The notes beneath the pieces are model-generated. The model was not told where the DNA came from, ran no database searches, and saw only the letters and a program-made list of their open reading frames with translations. Shown here in pieces: positions 53,566 through 64,000 of a stretch of 64,000 nt of DNA; position 1 is the stretch's first letter; the number at the start of each line of letters is the position of its first letter. The position numbers were made by a program, and so were the translations under genes. Source of the DNA: G963422745 sp965214285. GTDB taxonomy: Bacteria > Actinomycetota > Acidimicrobiia > Acidimicrobiales > Aldehydirespiratoraceae. The DNA is taken from NCBI GenBank assembly GCA_965214285.1, contig OZ243946.1, forward strand, positions 2,356,001 through 2,420,000, written 5' to 3'.

Positions 53566-54405
53566 TCAGAATCTTGCCTGCAACAGGAACGCGACGGTAC
53601 TTAGGTTGAAGCCCAAATGGGCGAATACCGCGGTGCCTAGCCTGTTGGTGCGCATCATCGCAACGGCCGCCACCACGCCGAACGCCATCAGCCCCGGGAA
53701 CTGCAGCACCTGGAAGTGCACGGCGCCGAAGACGGCCGAGGACAGCACCGTGGCCAGCACCGTGCCCGCTGATCCGAAGTCGGTGTGCATCTCCACCAGG
53801 CCCCGGTGCAGCAGGCCGCGGAACAGGATCTCCTCGGCGAGCGGCGCTCCGATCAGGGTGAGCGCCAGCAAGGCGGCCACGTCGAAGCTGCTGTCGACGC
53901 CGGCGATGAGGTCGCGGGCGGGCCCGGCCACGTCCTGCTCCCCGAAGAGCCAGAAGATGACGGCGTAGACCAGCGGGATCACCACGAGCTGGGCGGCCAG
54001 GCCCAGGCCCAGGCCTATCGGGATGTCGCGTGCCTTGAACTGCCAGGCCAGGTGGCCCCGCCAGTCGAGGCCGCGGGCCCGTGCCAGCAGCGGCACGCCG
54101 GCGAAGCACGCCCACAGCGGGATGTTGAGCATCACCGCCACGCCGAGCGGCATGCGGCGGTCGTCGAGGGGCAAGCCGGCGCCGACCTGCCCGGCGCTGC
54201 GGCCGATCTCGGCGCCCAGCGCGGACGACACGTCCAGGTCCCAGTCGTTGGCGGCGATCACAGCCGCCCCGACGAAGGAGCTGACCAGGATCCCGACCAG
54301 GATCGCAGCGAGGCCCAGCACCACCCGCCCGGCGGGCGACGGCGGCCTGACGGGGCGCTTCGAGTGGTCGGGCCCGGCCGAGTCGCCGGGCGGACGCTCG
54401 GCCAC
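53566..54405 (-). CDS. CPBP-family intramembrane metalloprotease
   Basis: 279 residues, at least six membrane helices. The ABI/CPBP catalytic motifs are EEILFR (EExxxR), FGAVHF and FAHLGFNLS (HxxxN type). Such proteins resemble Rce1 CAAX proteases; bacterial functions include stress and bacteriocin self-protection, not known here. It sits between DUF3499 and the large membrane protein in the same direction with gaps of about 20 nt. Confidence 0.88.
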   Translation of the reverse strand: MAERPPGDSAGPDHSKRPVRPPSPAGRVVLGLAAILVGILVSSFVGAAVIAANDWDLDVSSALGAEIGRSAGQVGAGLPLDDRRMPLGVAVMLNIPLWACFAGVPLLARARGLDWRGHLAWQFKARDIPIGLGLGLAAQLVVIPLVYAVIFWLFGEQDVAGPARDLIAGVDSSFDVAALLALTLIGAPLAEEILFRGLLHRGLVEMHTDFGSAGTVLATVLSSAVFGAVHFQVLQFPGLMAFGVVAAVAMMRTNRLGTAVFAHLGFNLSTVAFLLQARF

Positions 54406-54423
54406 TAGGAGACCGCTCGGCCA

Positions 54424-54651
54424 CTAGGAGACTTTGCGAAGGCGCACCCCGACCGCCGGGCCGCGCCGGTCGCGCAGCTCCCAGCCCTTGGGCGGGCGCG
54501 TGCGCCGTGCATGGAACCCGCACAGGTCGTAGTTGGCCGGGTGTGCGTTCTCGTGGAGGTCATCGAGCCATACCACCCTCTCTGCGTATGCATACGACAG
54601 CGTCGTGGCCGCCTCGGACCCACAGCCGGGACGGGCGCAGCGACGGATCAT
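54424..54651 (-). CDS. DUF3499-family zinc-binding protein
   Basis: 75 residues. A CARPGC pair near the N-terminus and DLCGFHARR near the middle give four likely zinc ligands (CxxxxC and CxxH). The family is restricted to actinobacteria and lies near manB and whiB2 in mycobacteria (Rv3258c type), which supports the assignment of the host. Function unknown. ATG at 54651 is chosen; a GTG two codons earlier is also in frame. Confidence 0.85.
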   Translation of the reverse strand: MIRRCARPGCGSEAATTLSYAYAERVVWLDDLHENAHPANYDLCGFHARRTRPPKGWELRDRRGPAVGVRLRKVS

Positions 54652-54709
54652 GGGCACCGAACCTAGCCCGGCTGCGAGCGCGCGACGCGGACCTGTGCGC
54701 CGGCTGGTC

Positions 54710-54715
54710 TAGCCT
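54710..54715 (+). promoter_or_regulatory. candidate -10 box, leaderless ftsH
   Basis: TAGCCT, 6 nt before the ftsH ATG; same hexamer and spacing as selO. Confidence 0.45.
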
Positions 54716-54721
54716 GATCGC

Positions 54722-56803
<2,082 letters not shown>

Positions 56804-56815
56804 CCGCGGCCGCAC

Positions 56816-57253
56816 ATGGAGCCGCTCCTGCTGGTCGTCGGCGCCGTGGCCTGCGCCCTGGCGGTCGCCTGGCTGCTCGGCGGACGAGCTTCTGGTGGTG
56901 CTGCGAGGCTGGGACTGGCGGGCCGTGCCGGCAACGGCGCCTCGCTGCCGGCGCTGCTGGACCGCCGCGACTTCGCCCGGCCCGATGCGCCGTGGCTGGT
57001 GGCCGTGTTCACCTCGGCGTCGTGTGACACCTGCGGCGCCGTGGTGGCCAAGGCCAGGCTGCTGGACTGCGAGGACGTGGCCGTCTGCGAGCTCGAGGTC
57101 GGCGAGGCCCCCGAGATCCACCGGCGCTACCGGATCGATGCCGTGCCCCTGGTGATCGCAGCCGACGCTGAGGGCGTGGCGCGGCGCTGGTTCGTCGGCC
57201 CGGTCGCCTCGGCGGAGCTGTGGGCGGCGCTGGCGGAGCTGCGCCAAGGGTGA
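56816..57253 (+). CDS. membrane-anchored thioredoxin-like protein
   Basis: 145 residues. An N-terminal membrane helix (LLLVVGAVACALAVAWLLGG) and a thioredoxin-like domain with the active-site motif CDTC preceded by WLVAVFTSASC, and a cis-proline segment AVPLVI. CDTC differs from the CGPC of true thioredoxins. It is probably anchored with the domain on one side of the membrane, cotranscribed with ftsH. It may serve redox quality control of envelope proteins (inference). Confidence 0.75.
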   Translation: MEPLLLVVGAVACALAVAWLLGGRASGGAARLGLAGRAGNGASLPALLDRRDFARPDAPWLVAVFTSASCDTCGAVVAKARLLDCEDVAVCELEVGEAPEIHRRYRIDAVPLVIAADAEGVARRWFVGPVASAELWAALAELRQG

Positions 57254-57280
57254 CCGGTACCGCCCGCCGGCGACGAGCCC

Positions 57281-57324
57281 GGCTCAGCTCAGGCTCAGCT
57301 CAGGCTCGGATCAGGCTCAGCTCA
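57281..57324. repeat. four 11-nt tandem repeats between convergent genes
   Basis: Four units of GGCTCAGCTCA (third unit changed at three positions) fill the gap between the thioredoxin-like gene and the DUF5719 gene and run into the latter's stop codon. Confidence 0.75.
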
Positions 57325-58858
57325 GGTCCGCCAGCGGAGTCGCCGGGCCGGCGATCACGCCCGCCATGAGGCTGCGCGAGGCGAGGCTGCCCACGTAGCT
57401 GCGGCCCACCACCACCGCGGAGCTCGCCTCGACCACGGCGATCGGGCGATCCGTGCCAAGCTGCTCGCCTGAGATCGAGATCCGCCTGCCGGGGGCCAGT
57501 TCCGTCGTCAGGGGGCTCGCGGCGCCTGCGCCCGCAGCCGAGACGGTCACGGTCGCGACATCTGTCGGCGACGGGTTGACCACCGATATGGCGCCTCCCG
57601 GGCTTTCCAGCGGGGCCAGCCAGCGGGTCGAGGCGGCGTCGGTTGCCCCCATCGCGGCCACTCCCGGCACTTCCTGGGAGGCCTCGGCGCCATCCGCGGC
57701 ATCCGGCTGCGCTGCGGGGTCGCCGACGGTCTCGTCCGAAGCGGCGGCCGCCGAGCCGTCGGCCGGCGTGACCACAAGGGGCACCCGCTGCTCGACCATC
57801 ACCGCCACGGGCAGCCCGTTGAGCGAGCGGGCCAGGATCGAGAAGTCCTCCAGGTTGGCGAGCCTTGCCAGCCTCGCCTCGGCACTGAGGTCGACCTGAA
57901 CGGTGCGGCCCGGGCGGATGGTGAGCCTTATCGGGTCCAGGCTGATGCTGCCGTCGGTGAGGATCTCGAGGTCCACCTCGGCCCTGGCGTCGCGGCTCGG
58001 GTTCGTGACGCTGACGATGTCGGCCCCGCCGGCGACGCGCACCGACGGCAGCACGGAGACGACTGCCCCCTCGGCGATGCCGGGCGTCACGCTCAGGCCC
58101 CGCAGCTGCTCGCCGTCGCGCACCTGCACCCGCGAGGCCAGCACCGCGCCCGCCTCGACGTTCACGGTAGTGCTGATCCTGGCGGCCTCGGTGACCTCGC
58201 TGTTGACATCGATGGCGATCACCCGCCTGCCGGGCACCACCACCGCGTCGAGGCGGTCCGGGCCGACGTCGGCGTCGAAGACGACCTCCACTATCGAGTC
58301 GTTGTGAAACGGCGTGAACAGCAGCAGCGTCAGCTCCTCGCCGAGGCTGGCGCCGTCGACGATGGAGCGAGTGGCGCCGTCGGGCAGCAGCACCGTCGAA
58401 GCGGCCCGCGTGGCGCAGCTCGAGCGGTCGACTCCGCCGGCGCCCTCGGAGCGGCTCTGATGGGTCTGGTCGACAACCACGTCGGGGGCTGTCACCTCCA
58501 CGACAGCGGCGACCCACGCCGAGCCGCCGACCATCTCGGCAAGGAGCACCCCGGTGCGCCCGTAGGGCTCGACCGCCACCGTCTCGCTCACGATCTGGTC
58601 CGGGCCGGCGCCCATCACGGTGATGACCGGCTCGACCCTCGACGGAGAGGCATTGACGATCTCCAGGCCCACCACCGCGGGGCCGGAGTCGCCGGCGGAG
58701 CCGCCTGTGCAGAACCAGGCGCGCCCGTCGGCCTGCGGGGCGGCCACGACAGCCTCCGCGGGCAGCGACTCGGGCTCCGGCGGGCGGCGGTCGGCCACGA
58801 TGCCGGTGGCCATGATGGCCGCGAAGAACGCCAGGACGCCTGCTCGCAGGATGATCAC
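57317..58858 (-). CDS. DUF5719-family exported protein
   Basis: 513 residues. One N-terminal membrane helix (ILRAGVLAFFAAIMATG) acts as a signal anchor; the rest is beta-rich with repeated segments such as VVGLEIVNASPSRVEP, DIVSVTNPSRDARAEV and AISVVNPSPTDVATV, suggesting several Ig-like blades outside the cell. DUF5719 proteins accompany the giant GT2 in actinobacteria. The GTG start overlaps that gene's stop by 4 nt. An Ala/Asp-rich insert lies around 360-390. Function unknown. Confidence 0.78.
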   Translation of the reverse strand: MIILRAGVLAFFAAIMATGIVADRRPPEPESLPAEAVVAAPQADGRAWFCTGGSAGDSGPAVVGLEIVNASPSRVEPVITVMGAGPDQIVSETVAVEPYGRTGVLLAEMVGGSAWVAAVVEVTAPDVVVDQTHQSRSEGAGGVDRSSCATRAASTVLLPDGATRSIVDGASLGEELTLLLFTPFHNDSIVEVVFDADVGPDRLDAVVVPGRRVIAIDVNSEVTEAARISTTVNVEAGAVLASRVQVRDGEQLRGLSVTPGIAEGAVVSVLPSVRVAGGADIVSVTNPSRDARAEVDLEILTDGSISLDPIRLTIRPGRTVQVDLSAEARLARLANLEDFSILARSLNGLPVAVMVEQRVPLVVTPADGSAAAASDETVGDPAAQPDAADGAEASQEVPGVAAMGATDAASTRWLAPLESPGGAISVVNPSPTDVATVTVSAAGAGAASPLTTELAPGRRISISGEQLGTDRPIAVVEASSAVVVGRSYVGSLASRSLMAGVIAGPATPLADLS

Positions 58859-61800
58859 GGCGCCGTCCCCGAGCCCAGCCGGCGGCGCAAGCCGAGTCCG
58901 ACGATCACGACCCAGCCCGCGATCTGCAGCAGCGTGGCCAGGCGGTGGCTGATGCTCGACGCATGCCACAGCTCCGTGGCCTGGGTCAGCTCGGCCGCTT
59001 CGCCCGGCGCCGCCCGCGTGCCCGGGTCGGGCACGAAGGCGGTGGCCCAGCCGGCAGCCTGGCGGGCGATGGCGGCCTGCCCGCCGATCTCGAGCCGCCA
59101 GCCGTCGTCGGGCGTCTGCGCCACGAAGACCTCGGTGCCGTCCGGGATCGACCCGCTGAGGCGGTCGCCGCGTCCGAACAGCACCCCGAAGGTGCCCCGC
59201 AGCGGCTCTGCCGACAAGTCCCCGAAAACGCTGAGGTCGCTGTCGAACCCGGGGGCGGCCGCGGCGCGCAGGCTGGTCCACTCGGTGTTCTCGTAGATCT
59301 GCATGGCGCTGTTGACGCCGCTCAGATGCCGCAGGTCGAGCTGGCGGCCGAGAGCCGCGGTCAGACCCGCCGGTGCGGGCACGGCCTGATCCGCGGAGCT
59401 GAACGGCGCCGGCGCAAGACGTTCGAGAACCACCAGGTAGCGGACGCCGAGGCCTCCGAGGAGCCGGCCGGCCCGCTGGGTGTCGCCTGCGACGATGTCG
59501 CCGATCACCCCCGCCAGCACATCGACGCTGCCGGGATCGACCGCCACGTCACGGTCGGTGATCTGAGGCCCTCGGTCGAGCGTGGCCGCATAGGCCATGC
59601 CGAAGCCCAGCTCGCGGCCGCCGGCGGGCAACACCTCGGGGTCGCCGATCCACACGACCCGGTAGCTGCCCGCCACGGCCGGGTCCTCGAAGGGGACGAC
59701 ATCGGCGAAGCCGGCCCTCGGCAGGTCCCAGCGGCCGGTCTCCACGAGGGCCAGCGCGGGAACGGCTGCGCCGATGGCGCCGAGCGCGGCGACGGCCGCG
59801 GCGACAGATCCGAGCCCGAGCCGGGTCCGGCGGAGGTCGTGCTCGACGCTGACGACGCCAAGCCCGCACAGGCCCGCGACCGCAGCCGCCGCGGGTGCCA
59901 GCAGCAGCGCCGGGTCGCCGAGGGAGAACGGGACGGCGCCGCGGGCGGCGACGAAGGCCAGCGCCCAGCCGACGCCGGCCACGCACCACAGCCGCACGGC
60001 CAGCTCGAAGCGCCAGGCGCTGCCGACGAGCAGCGCCAACAGCGCGGCGGGCGCCAGCAGCCACAGCAGCGGCGACACCGCCGCAGTGCCGGCGTCGAAG
60101 CGCAGGATGTCGGCCAGTCCGGACGCGTTCGCCGACGCCCCAGCAGAGCGTCCCCCGCTGACGACCGCCCAGACGTCGGAGGGGCTTCCGCCGCCGCCTG
60201 CGACCCGGGCGACGTCGAGGGTCAGCGGCAGCACCAGCAGCAGCGATGTCGCCGCTGCGATCACCGCGCCTGCGGCCAGGCGGTGCAGGCCTGTGGGCCT
60301 CGCAGCCAGGATCGAGCCGGCCAGCAGGCCCAGCGCCGTCACCGGCAACAGCAGCGCCGAGTCCGGCGCGAACATCAGCGCCAGCCCGGCCGCGATGCCG
60401 GCGCCCGTCACGGCCTGCATCCACTGCGCCGAGCGCGGCACGTCCTTGACGGGCCGCCCATAGGGCTCCGCTGCCTCGGCGCGCAGCAGCGCCCGCAGCA
60501 CGAAAGGCGCCGCCGCGTAGCCGACGAGGCCCGGATTGGATGCCGTGGCGATGCTGGTCCAGGCGAGCGGCACGATCAGATAGCCCAGCAGCGCCGCCAT
60601 CTGAGCACGACGCGAGGCGGTGTCGGCCAGGAGCCTCCAGATGCCGACGAGCCCGACGACGACGGGGCCGACGACCAGCAGGGTCCTCGCCAGGCCTGTC
60701 CCGGTCGCCCAGGCGACAGCGCCTGCGATGCCGAGCCCCGTCGCCAGGGCGCCCGGCGATCCGAGGTCGCGGTCGTGCCACGATCCCCACCAGTCGGCCA
60801 GCAGGTCGCCGCCCGAGGCGCCGAAAGCCGCGAAGTCGCCGACCGCGGCGGGGCCGTCGGCGATCAGCGTGCGCGACCCGAAGAGCACGAACACGGCTGC
60901 GACCGACCAGGTGAGCACCACGAAGCGGGTCGTCCCGGTGCGCATGGCGCTGGCCAGCCCGTGCCCGAGACTTCGCTCGCCAGGGCTCAGCCTGGCCCGC
61001 AGGACCGCGTTGACGCGCACGCTGCCCAGTGCCTGCAGGGCGCGCACGTCACGGTGCGGCACCTCGATCGTGGCCTTCGTCATGCGGCGCCGGCGGCGGA
61101 TCGCCCCCAGGGAGGAGAGGTTCCAGGTCCAGCCGTCGACCAGGTTGCGGATGTGGCCGAAGCGGAAGGTCCCCAGGGCGATCAGCGCTTCGCCCACGGC
61201 GAGCAGCGCCATCAGCGGCACGTTCAGCGCCAGCATCGGGCGGCTGCTGTTGACCAGGACCGTGCGCAGCTGATGGCGGACGCGGCGACCGCGCAGGTCC
61301 GCGGGCCGGGCCGCGATCTTGGAGCGGTGGCGCACCACGGCGTCGGGCGCCACGATCACGCGGGCGCCCGCGAGCTGGGCACGCCAGCACAGATCCACGT
61401 CCTCGCCGCGGTGGATCATCGCCGGGTCGAAGCCGCCGATGGCCTCGAACAGCGCCCGGCGGACGAGCATGCAGGCCGAGGGCACGGCGAACACGTCGGC
61501 GACGTTGTCGTACTGCTGCTGGTCGAGCTCGGAGGCATCGACCACGTCGACGGCATCGGCGAAACGGTCGACGACCAGGCCCACGTGCTGAAGCCTCTCG
61601 GGGTTGTCCCAGTCCACCAGCTTGGGTCCGGTGACGCCGGCATTGGAGCGCAGCGACTCGGCCACCAGCAGCCTCACGGCGTCGGGCTCGGGGGCCACGT
61701 CGTCGTGGCAGATCAGATACAGCGCCGAGGTGGCGTCGGTCTCCAGGACTGCGTTGGCGGCCTCGGCGAAGCCGGCCGTGTCGCTGGCATCGACGATGCG

Positions 61801-62049
61801 GGCCATGGGCGCCCGCGCCCGGACCTGCTCGGCGAGGCCGGCAGCGCCCGATGCGTCCACCACCAGCAGGTCGAGCCTCGGGTAGTCCTGGGCAGCGAAG
61901 CTCGACAGGGTCTCTGAGAACCAGTCGCCTGGGTCATGGGCCACGATGACGGCGGTGACCGAGGGCGTGGCGGCGCGCGACTCGCCGCTCGCAGCGCCGT
62001 CGCCGGCCGCGGGCCCCTCTGCGGCTTCGTCGGAGTTGTTCGCGGCCAC
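58855..62049 (-). CDS. giant family 2 glycosyltransferase with multi-span membrane domain
   Basis: 1064 residues. The GT-A domain (about 30-260) shows VTAVIVAHDPGDWF, ICHDDVAPEPDAVR as the DxD region and HRGEDVDLCWRAQLAGARV. After it come a dozen membrane helices (about 270-830) and a C-terminal extracytoplasmic part with one last helix. It is likely to build or export an envelope polysaccharide. GTG start. Coupled to DUF5719 downstream. Confidence 0.85.
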   Translation of the reverse strand: MAANNSDEAAEGPAAGDGAASGESRAATPSVTAVIVAHDPGDWFSETLSSFAAQDYPRLDLLVVDASGAAGLAEQVRARAPMARIVDASDTAGFAEAANAVLETDATSALYLICHDDVAPEPDAVRLLVAESLRSNAGVTGPKLVDWDNPERLQHVGLVVDRFADAVDVVDASELDQQQYDNVADVFAVPSACMLVRRALFEAIGGFDPAMIHRGEDVDLCWRAQLAGARVIVAPDAVVRHRSKIAARPADLRGRRVRHQLRTVLVNSSRPMLALNVPLMALLAVGEALIALGTFRFGHIRNLVDGWTWNLSSLGAIRRRRRMTKATIEVPHRDVRALQALGSVRVNAVLRARLSPGERSLGHGLASAMRTGTTRFVVLTWSVAAVFVLFGSRTLIADGPAAVGDFAAFGASGGDLLADWWGSWHDRDLGSPGALATGLGIAGAVAWATGTGLARTLLVVGPVVVGLVGIWRLLADTASRRAQMAALLGYLIVPLAWTSIATASNPGLVGYAAAPFVLRALLRAEAAEPYGRPVKDVPRSAQWMQAVTGAGIAAGLALMFAPDSALLLPVTALGLLAGSILAARPTGLHRLAAGAVIAAATSLLLVLPLTLDVARVAGGGGSPSDVWAVVSGGRSAGASANASGLADILRFDAGTAAVSPLLWLLAPAALLALLVGSAWRFELAVRLWCVAGVGWALAFVAARGAVPFSLGDPALLLAPAAAAVAGLCGLGVVSVEHDLRRTRLGLGSVAAAVAALGAIGAAVPALALVETGRWDLPRAGFADVVPFEDPAVAGSYRVVWIGDPEVLPAGGRELGFGMAYAATLDRGPQITDRDVAVDPGSVDVLAGVIGDIVAGDTQRAGRLLGGLGVRYLVVLERLAPAPFSSADQAVPAPAGLTAALGRQLDLRHLSGVNSAMQIYENTEWTSLRAAAAPGFDSDLSVFGDLSAEPLRGTFGVLFGRGDRLSGSIPDGTEVFVAQTPDDGWRLEIGGQAAIARQAAGWATAFVPDPGTRAAPGEAAELTQATELWHASSISHRLATLLQIAGWVVIVGLGLRRRLGSGTAP

Positions 62050-62167
62050 TATCCGTCGGAGGCTACCCGGCGCCCGCAGGCAAGGCCGGGCAACTGGTCG
62101 GCCGGGCTCGCTGCGGCAGGCGGCGGCGAGGCCGCGTTGCGCCGGCTTGCCCGCCTGGCGAGCGCAC

Positions 62168-62173
62168 TATCAT
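62168..62173 (+). promoter_or_regulatory. candidate -10 box upstream of the GDP-sugar genes
   Basis: TATCAT, 8 nt before an ATG at 62182 that opens a 14-codon frame ending at 62226, just before the reductase gene. Confidence 0.35.
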
Positions 62174-62249
62174 CTGCGGCGATGAGCCTGCTCGCGGCGG
62201 CGCACCCCGCCTTGAGGCAACGCTAGGCAGCGCTGGGGCAGCACTGGGC

Positions 62250-63134
62250 ATGCGGGCACTGGTCACAGGCGCCGACGGCTTCGCCGGCCGGCATCTCGTG
62301 GAGCACCTGCGCAGCTCAGGCGACACCGTGATCGAGTCGTCCGCGGACGTCACCGACCGCGCGGCGCTGTTCGCCGAGTTCGAGTCGGCCCGTCCCGAGG
62401 CGGTGTATCACCTGGCCGGGCGTGCCGACGTGGCCGATTCGTGGCGGCACCCGCTGCGGGCCTTCAGGGTCAACGCCGAGGGCACCATCAACGCCCTCGA
62501 CGCCGCCAGATCCTGTGGGGCCGAGCGGGTGCTCGTGGTCAGCTCCGCGGCCGTGTACGGACAGGTCGAGCCTGCGGATCTGCCGCTTGGCGAGGATCGG
62601 CCGCTGCGCCCCGTCAGCCCGTATGCCGCGGCCAAGGCCGCCGCTGAGATGTACTGCCTGCAGGCCGCCCACGGCCACGGCCTGGCGGTGCTGCGGGCGC
62701 GTTCGTTCAACCATGCGGGGCCTCACCAGAGCCGCCGCTTCGTGCTGTCGTCGATCGCCTCGCAGGTCGCCGAGTGCGAGCGGAGCGGCGCCTCCACGGT
62801 GACCGCCGGCGCCCTCGACGCGCGCCGCGACTTCGTCGACGTGCGAGACGTGGCGCGTGCCTATCGCCTGATCGTGTGCGAAGGCGTCGCCGGGGAGGCC
62901 TACAACGTGTGCTCGGGCGTCGATCACGCCGTCGACGAGCTGGCCGAGGCGCTGCTCGCGATGTCGAGCGCCGAGCTGCGCCTCGAGCTCGACCCCGGGC
63001 TGGTCCGCCAGGGGGACCTGCCGGTGCTGCGGGGCGACAGCTCCAAGCTGCACGCCGCCAGCGGCTGGAAGCCCGAGATCCCGATGCGCCAGACCCTCGC
63101 CGACCTGCTGGCGCACTGGCGCGAGTTAGCCTGA
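62250..63134 (+). CDS. rmd: GDP-4-dehydro-6-deoxymannose reductase-like SDR
   Basis: 294 residues. Extended SDR with TGADGFAGRHL at the N-terminus, SSAAVYG, SPYAAAKAAAEMY (YxxxK) and RSFNHAGPHQS, as in RMD enzymes that reduce the GMD product to GDP-rhamnose. The GMD gene directly downstream supports this. Substrate stereochemistry is inferred. A related epimerase role cannot be excluded. Confidence 0.82.
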   Translation: MRALVTGADGFAGRHLVEHLRSSGDTVIESSADVTDRAALFAEFESARPEAVYHLAGRADVADSWRHPLRAFRVNAEGTINALDAARSCGAERVLVVSSAAVYGQVEPADLPLGEDRPLRPVSPYAAAKAAAEMYCLQAAHGHGLAVLRARSFNHAGPHQSRRFVLSSIASQVAECERSGASTVTAGALDARRDFVDVRDVARAYRLIVCEGVAGEAYNVCSGVDHAVDELAEALLAMSSAELRLELDPGLVRQGDLPVLRGDSSKLHAASGWKPEIPMRQTLADLLAHWRELA

Positions 63135-63188
63135 GCTGCCCGGCCGGCGCCGCTGGCCGGCCACGAAGACGATCCTGGCAGGGCCGCT

Positions 63189-64000
63189 GTGGTCAAGAGA
63201 GCTCTCATCACCGGCATCACCGGGCAGGACGGCTCGTATCTCGCTGAGTTCCTGCTGGAGCGCGACTACGAGGTGATCGGCATGGTGCGCCGCTCGTCGA
63301 CGGTGAACTTCGAGCGGATCAGCCACATCCAGGACCGCATCCGCTTCGTGCCCGGCGACCTGCTCGACGAGGTCTCGATGATCGAGATCCTGCGCACCTA
63401 CCGCCCCGCCGAGGTCTACAACCTCGCCGCCCAGTCGTTCGTGCAGACCTCGTTCGGCCAGCCGGTGCTGACCGGCGAGACGACAGCGCTGGGCGTCACC
63501 CGCCTGCTCGACGCGGTGCGCCTCGTCGATCCCGAGATCCGCTTCTACCAGGCCAGCTCGTCGGAGATGTTCGGCAAGGTCACCGAGGTCCCCCAGACCG
63601 AGTCGACGCCGTTTCACCCGCGCAGCCCGTATGGCGTGGCCAAGGTCTACGGCCACTGGATCACCGTCAACTACCGCGAGAGCTACGGCCTGCGGGCCTC
63701 GTCGGGCATCTTGTTCAACCACGAGAGCCCGCGGCGCGGGCTGGAGTTCGTGACCCGCAAGATCAGCCACGGCGTCGCCCAGATCCATCTCGGCAGGGCG
63801 ACCGAGCTGCGCCTCGGCAACCTCGACGCCAACCGCGACTGGGGCTTCGCGGGCGACTACGTGGACGCCATCTGGCGCATGCTGCAGCGAGAGCCGTCCG
63901 AGGACTTCGTGATCTGCACCGGCCAGACCCATTCCGTGCGGGCCTTCTGCGAGATCGCTTTCGGCCATGTGGGCCTCGACTGGCAGGAGCACGTGACCGT
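63189..64000 (+). CDS. gmd: GDP-mannose 4,6-dehydratase (cut by window end)
   Basis: The first 270 codons are present; the gene continues past the window. Starts GTG with VKRALITGITGQDGSYLAE, the NADP-binding loop of GMD. QASSSEMFGK, SPYGVAKVYGHW (YxxxK) and FNHESPRRG are hallmark blocks. It turns GDP-mannose into GDP-4-dehydro-6-deoxymannose, the substrate of the adjacent reductase. 54 nt after rmd, same strand. Confidence 0.95.
   Translation, partial: MVKRALITGITGQDGSYLAEFLLERDYEVIGMVRRSSTVNFERISHIQDRIRFVPGDLLDEVSMIEILRTYRPAEVYNLAAQSFVQTSFGQPVLTGETTALGVTRLLDAVRLVDPEIRFYQASSSEMFGKVTEVPQTESTPFHPRSPYGVAKVYGHWITVNYRESYGLRASSGILFNHESPRRGLEFVTRKISHGVAQIHLGRATELRLGNLDANRDWGFAGDYVDAIWRMLQREPSEDFVICTGQTHSVRAFCEIAFGHVGLDWQEHVT

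Noticed and set aside
50705..53968. 1087-codon open frame on the plus strand
   Set aside because: Antisense to the large membrane protein; rich in Gln, His, Arg and Gly as GC-driven shadows are.
58945..61917. 990-codon open frame on the plus strand
   Set aside because: Antisense to the giant glycosyltransferase, with shadow-type composition.

Overview
The window is about 70% GC and gene-dense, and reads as a chromosomal segment of an actinobacterium. The markers are a DUF3499 zinc protein, a DUF5719 protein beside a giant family 2 glycosyltransferase, a CysM/Mec cysteine-biosynthesis pair, the run hpf-secA-prfB-ftsE-ftsX, an F420-type luciferase-like oxidoreductase and many acyl-CoA genes. 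The class Acidimicrobiia is my best guess, but that is inference. Many genes appear to start leaderless, with a TANNNT box 6-7 nt before the start codon. No tRNA, rRNA, CRISPR array or insertion sequence was seen. The one structural RNA is tmRNA. No stretch longer than about 300 nt lacks a gene or RNA.

Layout. 0-1.4 kb: a small unknown protein and an SDH-family ClpP-like protease. 1.4-13.5 kb: metabolic genes (alkyl sulfatase, acyl-CoA synthetase, CopA copper ATPase, SelO, a Rieske/MOSC/SDR run, a TIM-barrel isomerase). 13.5-15.1 kb: methyltransferase, Hsp20 and a small HTH regulator. 15.2-22.5 kb: a Tad (Flp) pilus operon with SAF/CpaB-like, CpaE, CpaF, TadB and TadC genes, a pilin-like peptide and three TadE/G-like proteins. 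22.6-24.7 kb: CysM, Mec and divergent SmpB. 24.7-30.4 kb: P450, tmRNA, two acyl-CoA dehydrogenases and an SMP-30 protein. 30.5-37.6 kb: FtsX, FtsE, PrfB, SecA, HPF and ComF, all on the minus strand. 37.7-40.6 kb: epimerase, crotonase and an LLM oxidoreductase.

40.7-49.7 kb: a minus-strand envelope-sugar block (phosphomannomutase, Trm112-like, SIS isomerase-like, ManA, then AhcY). Between phosphomannomutase and Trm112 sits an accessory segment: a DUF1156 DNA adenine methylase with a degenerate zinc ribbon, a VapBC toxin-antitoxin pair and a decayed second vapB copy. 49.7-64 kb: glycan assembly (GT2, a large membrane protein, a CPBP protease, DUF3499, FtsH plus a thioredoxin-like protein, DUF5719, a giant GT2) and, at the right edge, GDP-deoxyhexose synthesis (RMD-like reductase and a truncated GMD).

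How the genes fit together. ManA and phosphomannomutase make mannose-1-phosphate. GMD and the reductase turn GDP-mannose into a GDP-deoxyhexose, and the nearby GT2 and membrane proteins probably use such donors for envelope glycans. SmpB and tmRNA form the ribosome-rescue pair. The Tad operon is chained by 4-nt overlaps but has no prepilin peptidase or minor pilin in the window. Nothing here is clearly a complete new defence system. The best candidates for novelty are the accessory methylase/VapBC insertion and the Rieske protein with an unrecognised 480-residue tail.
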